64,000 bases of DNA from contig OX579639.1 in NCBI GenBank assembly GCA_951230915.1, positions 930,001 to 994,000 of the forward strand, written 5' to 3'. The translations under genes and the position numbers were made by a program. Of the stretch, positions 26,418 through 37,290 are shown one piece after another. The notes below the pieces were generated by a model that had not been told where the DNA came from, made no database searches, and saw only the letters and a list, made by a program, of their open reading frames with translations. The stretch comes from Antitrichia curtipendula. Its lineage: Eukaryota > Streptophyta > Bryopsida > Hypnales > Leucodontaceae. How positions within the stretch are numbered: the stretch's first letter is position 1; every line of letters starts with the position of its first letter.

Positions 26418-26974
26418 TAAGGTAGGTACACTGAAAATGTGCCATCGACCCTAAAATCGCCATCTATACTATGTGTACATCTCCAAAATCAGTTCTATAC
26501 CTATGTGGAGGAAACGCTTTTTTAGAAACCAAACTTTGTTCCTCAATATCTTTTACATACAGTATCAAAATGCCATAAGGTGGGTACACCCAAAAACCGC
26601 CACTTTTTGCTACTGAGCCTAGTTACTACTATTAGACTGGTCAAATTTTCATATATTCTTGTTGGCAAGTGAAAGGAGGTTCCAACGCACCAGAGAACGT
26701 GGCATTTGGACCCCGTATGCAAAAGTTATTAAGGGTCACAGTTTGTTTCTGAAAGCGCTCCATCCAAATAGGTACATAACTGATTTTGAAAATGTACACA
26801 ACCTATAGATGGCACTTTAAAGTCAGGTGCCATTTGGGGGGTGCCTACCTTACTCTCTGGTGCGTTGGAACCTCCTTTTCACTTGCCAATAAGAACATAT
26901 GAAAATTTGACCATTCTAATAATAGTAACTAGGCTCAGTAGCAAAAAGTGGCGGTTCTGAGTGTACCTATCTTA
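26418..26974. mobile_element. AGGTAG-family element with a sibling copy inserted in it
   Basis: The outer element runs from TAAGGTAGGTACACTG to GTGTACCTATCTTA. A second copy in opposite orientation (26,576-26,852, TAAGGTGGGTACACCC to GTGCCTACCTTA) is inserted in its middle, flanked by TA on both sides. The arms therefore form a long palindrome ('ggtgcgttggaacctcctt' and its complement). Removing the insert plus one TA restores the sequence seen uninterrupted at 35,200-35,225, which establishes the TA target duplication. Confidence 0.8.
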
Positions 26975-28823
26975 CACCCCCCCTTTTTTCCTTCAGTAGC
27001 CAATAACTTACTTGTTGGACGGGCGGACGGACAACCTCTTTCTCTCTTAACATTCCTGCTCCCAAATCCCAAGAGCATGCTTGAGCCTGCAAAGAAGAAA
27101 CATATCATAAAAGCTGATCCGGGCGTTGTACTTGCTGGTGGGGGAGAATAGAAATTACAGGGAAGCTTTTAACTCATTAGGTGTAAGAGAGTTAGTTATG
27201 TACATACTAAACTCATCATGGGCATGACTAATCAATGCAGCTTAGGCGTGGATAAGGTGTCGTGGGGGAGCAAGCAATCAAGCATGCACAGCAGCCGCAG
27301 ATGAGCAACTAGGATCTTCTTTTGGATTTTTTTGCTTACCACCAATTTTACCAACTATAAATCCCCATATTGAACTGTTTTTTCAAGTACCAAGTTTTAT
27401 TTTGTTTTTACTCTCTAATTTAAACTCCAAATAGAGAATTTGTGGATATTTTTCATTTGGTTTCAAATATTGCAACTGGTTTTTTTTCCCAATTCCATTG
27501 GCTAACTTTGAACAAGCCATGGGGGGGTGGAGGGGTGGAGGGGTGGAGGGGGGGGGGGAGGGGGGTCTAAACACTCATTCATTACACTATAGCATTCAAA
27601 ATATATTCTTTGGAGTTTTCTACCAACTATTCTTACCTCGTAATTCCCATGTTGAAACAAATTTTCAAATATTGGGTCCATTTTTTTTGCTATTTTTTTT
27701 TCTCTATGTAAGGATTTTATGGATTTTTTTCATTGGAGGTCTTCACTTAAAAGAGATTCTTTTAAAAAGAGATCTTCACTTAAGCAAGACAACATTTTCA
27801 TTCACAAAAAGGATGAAACATGCAAATTGTAGACAATATTTATTTATTCATTCAAAATGTATGTATACTCATCTAAAAGAAGTAATATCGTTCCAAGATT
27901 TTGTAACAATTTAGAATTTCATCTACTAAGAAAAAAGAAACATCTTATCAAATATTCACACCAAAAAAAATTTGTATCATTTTTGAGTGATTTTTTTCTT
28001 AAAAACTCTCAGTGAGTGTCGTTGTTAGGCTAGCGTAATCATCATCTGATAGAGTCTTATTTTTTTTTTGACACAAATGAAACATAATTTCATTGCAAAG
28101 GGAATAAAATTTCAAGCCTTGGCAGAGGAGACCTGTCTAATAGAACTTATTTGTAAGTTTTCGAGTCAATTCTAAGCATATATTTAGTTAAAAAATAATA
28201 TTTGGGACTAATTTTGTAATAAAAGGAGTATCTATAATAGGTAATAATATTTATGCTAACCAAAGCAAATAATTTAGATTGTGTTGATTTTTAACACATT
28301 TATTTATATTTTGAATTCAAATGAAAAGAAAATTGTTTGCAAGTGACCAATTTCACTCTCAAGTCTAACTAATGTAAGAAATCTAAATTACGTCCTACCC
28401 AAATTCTCAAAAAATCCAAAATGAGTTCCTTGGTCCTTGAGACTTTAAGCAAATTTGTTACAAAAACAACAATCATCACCTTCTTGTATTACCGATTTGG
28501 ACTTTAAACTTTTTAATAATACTATGTATACTTCCATGCTTCATTGATAAGGTATCCACCTTGTTGGAGAACCACATTATATATGAGGATTTTTTGCAAC
28601 AATTCAATTTGATATCAAAAAAGAGATATTATACAAAATATTATATACATTTTTGAAATGGATAAAATTGTCAAAAATCACCCCAAAAGAAACATAGAAA
28701 AATTTGTTATAATTGCCAAAGTTTCCATGATGAATGCAAGATATTTCATCCATAACCTTCAACATACATCATAGATGAAATCGACTTGCAACATACAGAG
28801 GCTTGCACTCAAACCATGCTCTC
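26975..28823. other. Intergenic, with a G-rich tract
   Basis: GC-richer patches at 26,980-27,320 give way to AT-rich DNA. No gene is supported. Frames over 27,383-27,914 are driven by the G-run at 27,520-27,566 and by T-rich DNA. Confidence 0.4.
27520..27566 (+). other. Purine G-rich tract, G-quadruplex candidate
   Basis: A run of GGGGTGGA-type repeats followed by eleven or more consecutive G residues, then AGGGGGG. There are well over four G-tracts of at least four within 47 bases on the plus strand, which is the sequence requirement for an intramolecular quadruplex. Confidence 0.7.
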
Positions 28824-29051
28824 TTAACCCTTAAACAATGGGCTCATAACCGTAGAAATCATTCGTTTTGTCACCATGTGAATTGTTGGATTAAAATATT
28901 GCAAAAGCACTCATTGGAAGACAAATACACTACTATAGATGATCTTCCCTTTTCACCTAAAATTATAGATGATGATTCTGTCCTACATAGAGAGATTCTT
29001 TGTCATTCATCGGCCAAAAAACGCCCTCGTCGACGTTTATGGGTTCGTTAA
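28824..29051. mobile_element. TTAA-bounded MITE, short family copy 2
   Basis: It begins TTAACCCTTAAACAATGG and ends ACGTTTATGGGTTCGTTAA. The interior matches copy 1 at 25,819 in the opposite orientation ('ggctcataaccgtagaaatcat', 'ttgtcaccatgtga'). Confidence 0.65.
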
Positions 29052-29375
29052 GTTAGGTAGGAAAGAAACTTATCGGAAAACAAAAAAATCGTTGCATGGC
29101 GAGTCTGACTTCCAAAAGCTCCCAAGATTTCCCAGGATATTTTTTCAGTGCTGAAAGTGGAGGTAAGCATGCAAAGCCCACCCCCCAGTCCCACCCCCTC
29201 AGTCAGTCAGATAAATGTGCGTTGGGCGTCCTCAGAGTTGGTTTCTCTCGTGCACCGTGCCACTAATTATTTTTAACTAACTCTTAACCCAGTTCCCTGT
29301 AGCTCCCCCAATCAGGTCCCCGGGGGAACTTCTCCCTGCCTGTCCACGGCACCCCCCACAACAAGAAGTGTGCCA

Positions 29376-29750
29376 ATGGGCATGCGATTGGATCTCTGTG
29401 ACGGGAGCTTCGGGATTCGCAAAGCGAGAGAGAGGAGGCCACTGCCACTGCAGCTGCTGTGCAAGAGTCGTCAGTCCGCCACCTCCATTAGTTCGTCGAC
29501 TGGGGAAAAAAATTTCATGCAGCAGCAGAGATCAATTCTCAGCCGCTCGCAACAGGCAGACGTGAACCTCGGCAAGAGTGCCGCCAAGCGAGCGCAGCAG
29601 CAGCAGCCGTCCCTGACTGACCCAAACGCACTGGATTCTGAACGCAAAGGCGTAATTGGAGTCTCGCACTCACCGCATGTCGAACTTGCATTTCTGCTTT
29701 TTTATTTTTGTTCCATTGCACTTGTCCAGGCCACAGATGAATACGTATGA
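29376..29750 (+). CDS. Candidate small gene in a GC-rich island, function unknown
   Basis: An open frame from ATG at 29,376 to TGA at 29,748 encodes about 124 residues in a block with much higher GC than its surroundings. The product is basic and low-complexity, with Gln runs (QQQ at the middle, QQQQ further on) and Ser/Arg-rich stretches; no domain is recognised. A GT-AG pair (GGC|GTAATT ... TTGTCCAG|GCC) would remove 78 bases in frame, and the removed part translates to a hydrophobic T-rich run, as introns do. An AATAAA-type signal lies at about 29,812. Support is composition, length and poly-A signal only; it could be a first exon or non-coding. Confidence 0.35.
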   Translation: MGMRLDLCDGSFGIRKARERRPLPLQLLCKSRQSATSISSSTGEKNFMQQQRSILSRSQQADVNLGKSAAKRAQQQQPSLTDPNALDSERKGVIGVSHSPHVELAFLLFYFCSIALVQATDEYV

Positions 29751-29820
29751 CACCACACCCTTGTCGCCTGCTGCTAACTTACAGTCAGGTCTGCTTCCTT
29801 TTTGGACCATCAATAAAAAT

Positions 29821-29881
29821 AAAATAGAATAGAATATAAAATATAAATAGAATAGAATAGAATAGAATAGAATAGAATAAG
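29821..29881 (+). repeat. (AATAG)n microsatellite
   Basis: Pentanucleotide repeat, six perfect AATAG units in a row after degenerate AATAAAAT/AATATAAA units, directly after the AATAAA-type signal of the candidate gene. Confidence 0.9.
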
Positions 29882-31004
29882 TAAGACATGTTGCACATCT
29901 TTTAATTCATCCATTTAAAGACCCCTGGCTACACTTTTTTTTCCCCCAATTGAAAGCGTTTTTAATTAATGGACGGACCAGTATTTGTACTGATGCAAAA
30001 GAACTGAACGGAGTTTGTTTGGACGGGAAGGAATTAAGTTACTAGAAGCTTGCACCTCACACGGGACTCAGTCCTCCTCTTGCAACAATGATCACCCTGG
30101 CAATGGTATGATGGAAGAATAAAAGAAGATAGCGGAAGCTGTCGATTATTTTTACCCCTGACGGTGGAAAGGATGGAGTTTGACTGGCCACATTTCACTG
30201 GGTGAGCTGTGATGATGCAAAAAAATCCTAAAAAAACACTGGCAGCAGGGAGTTATAACTTAGAAGGGGCCTACTCTCTCTATCCCTCCCCTCCGTCACT
30301 CAGAATGCATCTGTGTGTGGAGGTCGTTTTCTGCCGGCCACAAAAAAACAGGAAGAAATTCGACGACTACCGGTAATTATCAACGGTACTCTTGAGTCTT
30401 GAGAGAAAGAAATGCCACTAGCCATCGATGAATTGTCCTCCAGGGTAAGTTAGAACCCAACTGAAGGACCACTCTCTGGGTCAGTTAATCTTCAGTCAAA
30501 CTGTACTTTCTATTTTTTTAATTAAAAAAAACAACCCAAACTTTCAGTTCAGTTTGGCAAACATTACGTAGTAAATTTCTTACTTTATTTCAGAAATTTT
30601 ATTGCCATTGTATGGAGCTTGCATAACATTCAGTAGCCTTCAGAGAGCCTGAGTGCCTTTCCCTCTTTGGAGGTCTCATCCACGAAAAACATCCACCTGA
30701 GAATTAAAGTAAGTTTCAGTACCAAGCACCAAGATCGTGGCAGTAGATTTATGTACACTATTCTTTTTGCAAAACCTTGAACCAGCCAAACAATTCAAAT
30801 TGGGCCATCAAAATTCTTAAGATGATTTGCCGAGAATCTTGAAAACCCTATCCCAATGTCATTTAACCCTAGGTAGCCAACAAAAACAATTTTGATGGAC
30901 CAATGAAGACCATTTGTAGTAAGAAAGGTTGGAGCTGTCATTTTTATATTGAAATCAATTGTCAATCATGATTCCTCAAAGGATATGGGATAATTTGAAA
31001 ATGA
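29882..31004. other. GC-moderate block, possible first exon
   Basis: At 30,412-30,444 an ATG opens an 11-codon frame (MPLAIDELSSR) that ends at a strong donor (AGG|GTAAGT). Several later AG acceptors exist, but none leads to a convincing continuation. The following AT-rich DNA contains no exon I recognise. This may be a 5' exon of a long-intron gene, or non-coding. Confidence 0.2.
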
Positions 31005-32384
31005 GAGCTTGACCACTCATTGTCAAAATGTAAAAATCATGTTTGATGTAGAATTTTAGACCTCATTTAGTCATAGTAGAATAAATTTTCTCAAAATATT
31101 TTGGACAAGTAAAAGTTGTTAAATCAACTTAAATTTTATCTCCAAAAATCCGTTTGATATTTCAAGCCTCCAATCAAAAGTTATGGACAAAATTCAAAAA
31201 GGATGTTTGAAAATGTAAAAGAAAACGTCCCTTCCAACTCCTCTTTGAAATTTATCTATAACTTTTAATTGGAGGCTTGAAATATCAAACGGATTTTTGG
31301 ATATGCAATTTAACTTGATGTTTTAACCCCTAAAGGTTTTTGACTATGTTTTCACAAAAAACGCTCCCAAACTGCCATTTCTAGTACAAGTACCAAATTT
31401 TGGAAAAAAAACATTTTTGGACACATGTAACCGTAGGATCTTGTAGTAAACTAGTTTGAGAAGATGTGGGAAAAATTTCAGAAATTTCCACCGTGTAGAT
31501 TGCAAGAAATTAGCATTTGAAGTGACAAAAACCCTTTTTTTGTCCCTGCGAAAAACCGGGCAGCTGCACTTCACATGGTCACATTTGTATGAAAAATTGT
31601 CCAAAATGGTGGTAATCATTCTTCAAAGCAAGTTAGCTACATGCTTGAAAAATTTCAGATCGTTTGAAATTGTATAACATATAGGAATAAAATAGTAAGT
31701 AGAAAGAAGTAGAAAATGATTCAAAACACTAAATTGTTAAGGATTTAATTATGGAATTGAAAAATGCCAATCCAAACGATTGTAATGTTGTAATAAACAA
31801 TCTACACCTTGTGTTTATATTTTTTTCCAAAAATATTGAAAATTGAGTTAAATAAAGGACTTCAAAGTTTATTTTAGAGTAGAGATTCCATAACTACCCG
31901 CAAACTACCCACAACTAAAATTCCTCATAACTTTCATCTCATAAATTAAAGTGGAATGATTCAAAGCTTTCCTTGTGCACATAAATCTAGAGAACCAATT
32001 TCAAATTTTTATTTCTCTAGAAAATGATTTTTAAAGAAGTTTTTTTTGTTGCCTGGGCTGCCCGTTGAACAATGAAAACTACATATCATACCATAAGTTT
32101 TTAACCATGTGGTCAAAAGTTATGAAAATTTTTGGGCCCTAAAGCTACTCCTCGGGCACATCTTGTGTGAAAATTTCAAAAAATAAAAATAAAAATTCCA
32201 TTCGTGGTGAGCTGCCCAAAAATACTATGTTGTCAAAAAACGGTGTTTGGTTCTTTAAGGGTTAACTTTTTTCAGTTCAAATTTTTTTGAAAAAAGTTAT
32301 TCTACTATGACTAAATGAGGTCTGAAATTCTATTTTAAGTACAATTCTTGTTTTAATTTGACTTAACTATGAGTGATTGAGCTC
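31005..32384. repeat. Foldback element, copy 2, split by a TTAA element
   Basis: The outer arms ('gacctcatttagtcatagtagaata' at about 31,060 and its complement at about 32,300) and inner arms ('aatccgtttgatatttcaagcctcc' at 31,150 and its complement at 31,270) form nested palindromes. The TTAA element 31,323-32,265 is inserted in the right half. It is homologous to the foldback at 8537-9297, which lacks that insertion. Confidence 0.7.
31323..32265. mobile_element. TTAA-bounded 0.94-kb element, full length (type 2), nested
   Basis: TTAACCCCTAAAGG at the left, TTCTTTAAGGGTTAA at the right. It is flanked by TTAA at both ends, while the homologous empty site in the other foldback (8849-8852) has a single TTAA, so TTAA is the duplicated target. 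The body is about 940 bp of AT-rich DNA. The two overlapping antiparallel ORFs (31,344-31,677) recur in every type 2 copy as a consequence of the repeat and show no domain. Confidence 0.85.
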
Positions 32385-32740
32385 CTACTAATTTTTAATT
32401 TATACATCCTACATTGTTTGTTTTACCTCCTAACATCCCATATGTATATAAAAAGTTGTCTTCTCATTGTAAAGTCATGAATCATGAGTGGCTTTCAAAA
32501 TATTGTGAGGAAATTGCAACTTAGAGTTCAAAGTTGAATGCTTTTATCTTGAAAATTTTATTCAAAATATTTATTCTGTTGCTAACCTAGTTAAGTGCAA
32601 TTTTTTTACTAACCCGTTATTTTTTAGTAACCCAGATTGGGTTAGCCTTGAGTGTTCTCTAGTTTGTTCACCAACCCCCTCTTGCTTGCTTCTGAACAGA
32701 GTTTGTCAGACAAATTTTGACGCGTGTTTGTTAGCTACTA

Positions 32741-32806
32741 ATGGTGCCGAATATTCGGCACCATATCATCTAGCGGATGAAATGATGCCGAATATTCGGC
32801 ACCATT
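32741..32806. repeat. Twin copies of a 24-bp palindrome
   Basis: ATGGTGCCGAAT/ATTCGGCACCAT is a perfect palindrome at 32,741-32,764. A second copy with one mismatch sits at 32,781-32,806, 16 bases further on. Both lie inside a 75-codon open frame (32,686-32,913) of no recognised family. The GC-rich palindromes contrast with the local AT-rich DNA. Confidence 0.85.
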
Positions 32807-32954
32807 ATGTTAGAGGGAATGCAGACTTTGCTTCTGCTACTGAATGTTATGTGCAATTCTTCTTGTTACCAGCTTGTTACTTACATGATTATTTGGATGA
32901 AACAACAAATTAATGTGAAATTATCATATGAAATAAACAATGACAATGAAATAG

Positions 32955-33149
32955 ATGGTCAATTTCGTTAAAAAGGCAGTATTACTTAATTTTGGCGCTT
33001 TTACAATTTAGACCGACTGTCCTGAGACCTATACCAATTCTACATGTTTCCGAACACCTATTCTGAACTCTATACAAGTCTTAGATGGTGAAAAATATCA
33101 CACCGTCGAAATATCACAATAATACTGCCTTTTTAATGAAATTGACCAT
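32955..33149. mobile_element. 195-bp MITE with 30-bp inverted ends
   Basis: ATGGTCAATTTCGTTAAAAA at the left matches the inverted right end ATGGTCAATTTCATTAAAAA. The match continues through GGCAGTATTA, with one mismatch over 30 bases. No clear target duplication and no coding potential. I see no second copy in the window. Confidence 0.7.
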
Positions 33150-33319
33150 ATAATCAATCACGTAACAAGGTTCAATTCATTGTTATTTGTTAATGTATTC
33201 TGGCTCTACAAAACTTAGACCAGGGTTTCTTATTTGTTGCAATACTAGGCTATTCTTGTTGCCAATGCTTGACATCAGATTTTGATGGTACAGTCAAATT
33301 GTGGCGACAATTACAGTAG

Positions 33320-33625
33320 TAAGGTAGTATGCTCTAAAAGCGCCCATGTTCTAAAAGCAATCACGACACAGAGGTACATTTTGCTTTCTTCAATGTTCGA
33401 ACTGTGTACATTTCAGAAGGTGGTCGCTTTTAGAAACCACTGTGTTTGAACTTCAAAAATTCATAACTAATGCTACAAAGATCTGAAAAACATGAAACGA
33501 CTTGGGTTAGATGCCAATTCCATTTTCCTTCCTATGTAAATTTACTGAAAATTGTTTCAATAAGTTTAACTTCCCTGAAAAGGCGATCTGCTCTTAAGTG
33601 GTCGCTTTAAGAGCATACTACCTTA
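33320..33625. mobile_element. AGGTAG-family MITE, full length (306 bp)
   Basis: TAAGGTAGTATGCTCTAAAA and TTTAAGAGCATACTACCTTA are matching inverted ends, with TA at each border. The interior is shared with copies at 8896-9229 and 35,729-35,925. Confidence 0.8.
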
Positions 33626-34590
33626 TATCACCAAAAAAAACCAAGTGTCCTTGCCAACCATGGGGCATCCAAACTTTCAAAATGCAAAAAATTATTATGA
33701 AGTACACCACAGAAAAACAATAAATAATGAATCTCAAACCAAGTTATTGACCACAACGTATAGAATGATTAAGTCCAAGCAATCAGTGTCCCCACACATT
33801 TTGAAAGTCTATGAATAATTTGAGAATGAAATTATTTTGGAAAGGCATAATTCTATTACTCGTCAAATCTTTACTTAATCCCTAAAAGACCATCATGCAT
33901 TTTTTTTGGCAACATAGAAATTTTGGGCAAGTACATGTGACAGTTTGCATATTTTAGGCTAAAATTTTAATAGAAGGTGAAACAAGGAATATCTCTCATG
34001 TGTATTAAATTCTGTGACATTTGAAAATAAGAGTCAAAAGTTATGGTCTAATATATTACTTCTCTTTAAAAATGGGCAGTCCATGCAAATCAGAAAAAAT
34101 CACTTTTTTCATGAACAAAATTTTTTAATTGGTTTTCTAGAGTTTTATATATGTGGAAAGCTTTGAATCATTCCATTTTGATCAATGAGTCAAAAGCTAT
34201 GAGGAGTTTTAGTTTGTGGGTAGTTATGGATTCTCTACTCTGAAATAAACTTTGAAGTCCTTTATCTTACTCAACTTTCAATACTTTTTGAAAAAAATAA
34301 AATCTTAGGATGTAGATTGTTTATTACAACATTGCAACCATTGAAATTGTCAATTTTCAATTCCATAACTAAATTCTTAACAATTTTGTATTTGAATCAA
34401 TCTCTACTTCTTTCTACTTACTATTTTTTTTCTATATGTTGTACAATTCCAAATGATGTGAAAATTTCAAGCATGTAGCCAACTTGTCCAGGAAAAAGAA
34501 TCCAAAGAAGCACCACCATTTTGGAAAAAAAATTTGCAAGGCCAAAAAAGGAGTCTTGTCACTTCAAACGCTCATATCTTGCAATCTACA

Positions 34591-35001
34591 TAAAGTATGC
34601 TCTTAAAGCGACCATTTAAGGACTGGGCTGCCTTTTTCACAGGTTTTCTTGGACGAAAATATTTTTAGATCATTTTTCAGAGAAAGAAAAATAGATGTGA
34701 TACCTAACACAAGTGATTTTGTATTTTTCCAAGCATTTTTGGATTACTTATGAATTTTCAAAGATTCAGGGCATAGGCACCTATTTGTAACCATAGGTCT
34801 TCCAAAATCTGTCCACTTGCAACTTGTAAAGAGATGTGCAGAAATCAAAGACAATGATTGGCTCTTGCAATAGAAAAACAATTTTTCCTCAATGCATTCA
34901 ATTGCTAAACTGGTCCATTTAAGGATCACCCCATCTCCATTCTCCACCTAAAAATAGGGGCGGTTTCAAGAAGATGGGCGCTTTTAGAGCACACTACCTT
35001 A
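34591..35001. mobile_element. AGGTAG-family MITE, nested copy (411 bp)
   Basis: The left end TAAAGTATGCTCTTAAAGCG has lost part of the AGGTAG motif; the right end TTTTAGAGCACACTACCTTA is intact. The interior matches the host parts of 7200-8531. The 67-codon frame on the minus strand at 34,744 is repeat-internal. Confidence 0.7.
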
Positions 35002-35046
35002 CTGGAAATTTCTTGAAATTTTTTCCCATATCTTCTCAAACCAAAA

Positions 35047-35322
35047 TAAGGTAGACACTCCCAAAATGGCACCTGACCTTAAAGCGCCATCTATAGGTTG
35101 TGTACATTTCTAAAATCAGTTGTGTACCTATTTGGATGGAGCGTTTTCAGAAACAAACTTTGACCCTTAATAACTTTTGCATATGGTGTCCAAATGCCAC
35201 GTTCTTTGGTGCGTTGGAACCTCCTTTCACTTGCCAACAAGAATATATGAAAATTTGACCAGTCTAATAGTAGTAACTAGGCTCAGTAGCAAAAAGTGGC
35301 GGTTTTGGGTGTACCTACCTTA
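35047..35322. mobile_element. AGGTAG-family MITE, nested copy (276 bp, GTACACCC subtype)
   Basis: TAAGGTAGACACTCCCAAAA and TTTTGGGTGTACCTACCTTA are inverted ends. TA flanks both sides, and the TTAA-element copy at 31,450 shows the uninterrupted site with a single TA ('tttactacaag'). Confidence 0.8.
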
Positions 35323-36655
35323 CTACAAGATCTTACGGTTACATATGTCTAGAAATGTTTTTTCTTTTCTAAAATTTGGTGCTTGTACTGAAAATGATTC
35401 AATGAACCACTTGTATGATATGTCATGTCCTGGATGATTTGACTTCATACAGCCGAAGGGCTGTCTGGAGCACTTATTTTTTGAAGTGCAAAAACAAACA
35501 TCCCTATTGGGACTTGGACTTGGACATATGAAAGTGGAGGACTATGAAATTCAGTTTCATTTATTTCAAAAAGAAAAGAAAAAGTAACATAATGTTTGAC
35601 TTGGATATAATTAAGTTACATTATCAACTTGTACGCAATATCATCACATTATCTTGTCCAGAGTACTAAAGTTGCATTGGTATCAGATAAAGACAACTTA
35701 CCTTCATAGTTTTGCACTAAGTTGTATTTAAGGTAAAGTGCTCTAAGAGCAACCACTAACATAGAAGTACATTTTGTTTTCTTCAATGTACCAATAGTAC
35801 ACATTTCAAGAGGTGGTTTTTTTTTTAGTGACTACTACATTGCAACTTCAAAAATTTGTAACTAATTTCATGAAGGTTCAAAAAATTACGAAATGGTTTG
35901 GGTTAAATACAAATTCCTTCCTTGCCCTCGAGTGCATCAAGGTTTTTGTGTGTGCCTTCATGTGCTATTTTAGTAAAGTGTCTACCCAAGAACAGATTTC
36001 ACCACAGTAGTGAGTTGATGAGATTTTTCCCTAAACATATTGTCCCTATTTATGAGAGCCTAGGGTCGCTTTCATATATAAATATTTTTTCATTACTTTT
36101 GAAAATTCATAGTTTGTTCTTACAATATCCCCCAAAGCACACTCAGTTAGACTTCCAACAAGATTCATCCATTAAGTTATAATGTTTGTTTGTTACGTTG
36201 AGATCTTCACAACCGTGCATCTTCTAGTTGCGTTCTTGGTACCATCAAAAAATCCTTGATAAAAAAAGGTGTACGGTTATAATTTGTAGAGTTTGAACCT
36301 ATGGTGTGAAAATTATGAAATTTCAAAGTTTTTACAAATAAGAAAATAAGAAAATAAATTTTTCTTTTGATAGTAGCAACAACACATGGCACACTAGTCT
36401 AGTCTAGCTTGAAATTATTCAATTCAATAATAGGAAGAATGTTCAATTGCTTATTCACTAAATACAATTAAGTAAATTTATTTTAACCCCTGAGCTTTCT
36501 AATTTCTGAAATTGTTATAATATAAATAATAGAATGCTCACAATTGATATAGAATAACTATTTTTTTTTAATTTAAAAAAAAAAGATAATTGCACTTAAT
36601 TGTGCATTAACTGGAAAAAAAAATTACTTGGATTTTTGCTTAAAATTTAAGTCCT
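35323..36655. other. Intergenic, one partial AGGTAG element
   Basis: At 35,729-35,925 a partial copy of the 33,320 element begins TAAGGTAAAGTGCTCTAAGA and breaks off before its right end. The rest is AT-rich. The minus ORF at 36,207-36,392 and plus ORFs at 35,813-36,182 have no recognisable product. Confidence 0.4.
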
Positions 36656-37240
36656 TTAACCCTAAACCCCCAAGGGTGTTTTCTGCCAAAAACCACTCAA
36701 AACTACCACTTTTGTTGTATTCACTTAAGTAAACCAATTTTTTTGTTTTTTGGAAATTCAACAGTAGGATCTTGTACTTAACTTGTCTGAGATCATGTAG
36801 TCAAAATTTCATCAAATTTCACCGTACGGATTGGAAGATATTAGCATTCAAAGTTGAACAAAAAGTTTTTTTTCAAGAAGATGCTTAGATTGCCCGAAAA
36901 CTAAGATTGTCCATAACTTTCTCATCCCTAGTCCAAATAGAATTAATCAAAGCTCCACGTATAGGTAAAAACATAATATTTTAGGAAAAAAATTCAAAAA
37001 AAATAATCTTGACTTTTTGTAATTTGTTTTGGGCTGCCTGCTAATCTCCGTTTTTTGCTCATTGTGCCATAACTTTTTCATCCAGCATCCGATTGAAATA
37101 AAAAGTATATATTCACAAAGCTCTTGCAAAGCTACAAAACCTCAAAAAATCTCAAAAAAATTCACTTCAAATTGAAACAATAGGAACCTACCCGGACCCA
37201 AATTGTCCCCCGAGGGGACATGCGGGGTTTTAGGGGTTAA
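36656..37240. mobile_element. TTAA-bounded element, internally deleted (585 bp, type 1 inverted)
   Basis: It has TTAA at both ends (TTAACCCTAAACCCCC left, TTTTAGGGGTTAA right). It is colinear with the inverted 7280 copy at both ends but lacks about 340 bases of interior. Confidence 0.7.
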
Positions 37241-37290
37241 ACATGAAAGCCTACATGTGGATTTTGAGCACTTACATCTACTTTTACCAC

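Larger units (their letters stand above)
33875..35395. mobile_element. TTAA-bounded element (type 2, inverted, truncated) carrying two nested MITEs
   Basis: It starts TTAATCCCTAAAAGACC and follows the type 2 copies in reverse orientation. Its sequence is interrupted at 34,591-35,001 and again at 35,047-35,322 by AGGTAG elements, and it resumes after each ('tggaaatttcttgaaattttttccc', 'ctacaagatcttacggttacat'). It ends raggedly near 35,395 without the second TTAA terminus. Confidence 0.7.

Noticed and set aside
31344..31677. Antiparallel frames of 91 and 73 codons.
   Set aside because: They recur at 39,562-39,823 and partly at 14,204 and 37,462 only because they are internal to type 2 TTAA elements; no domain and no consistent conservation of frame.
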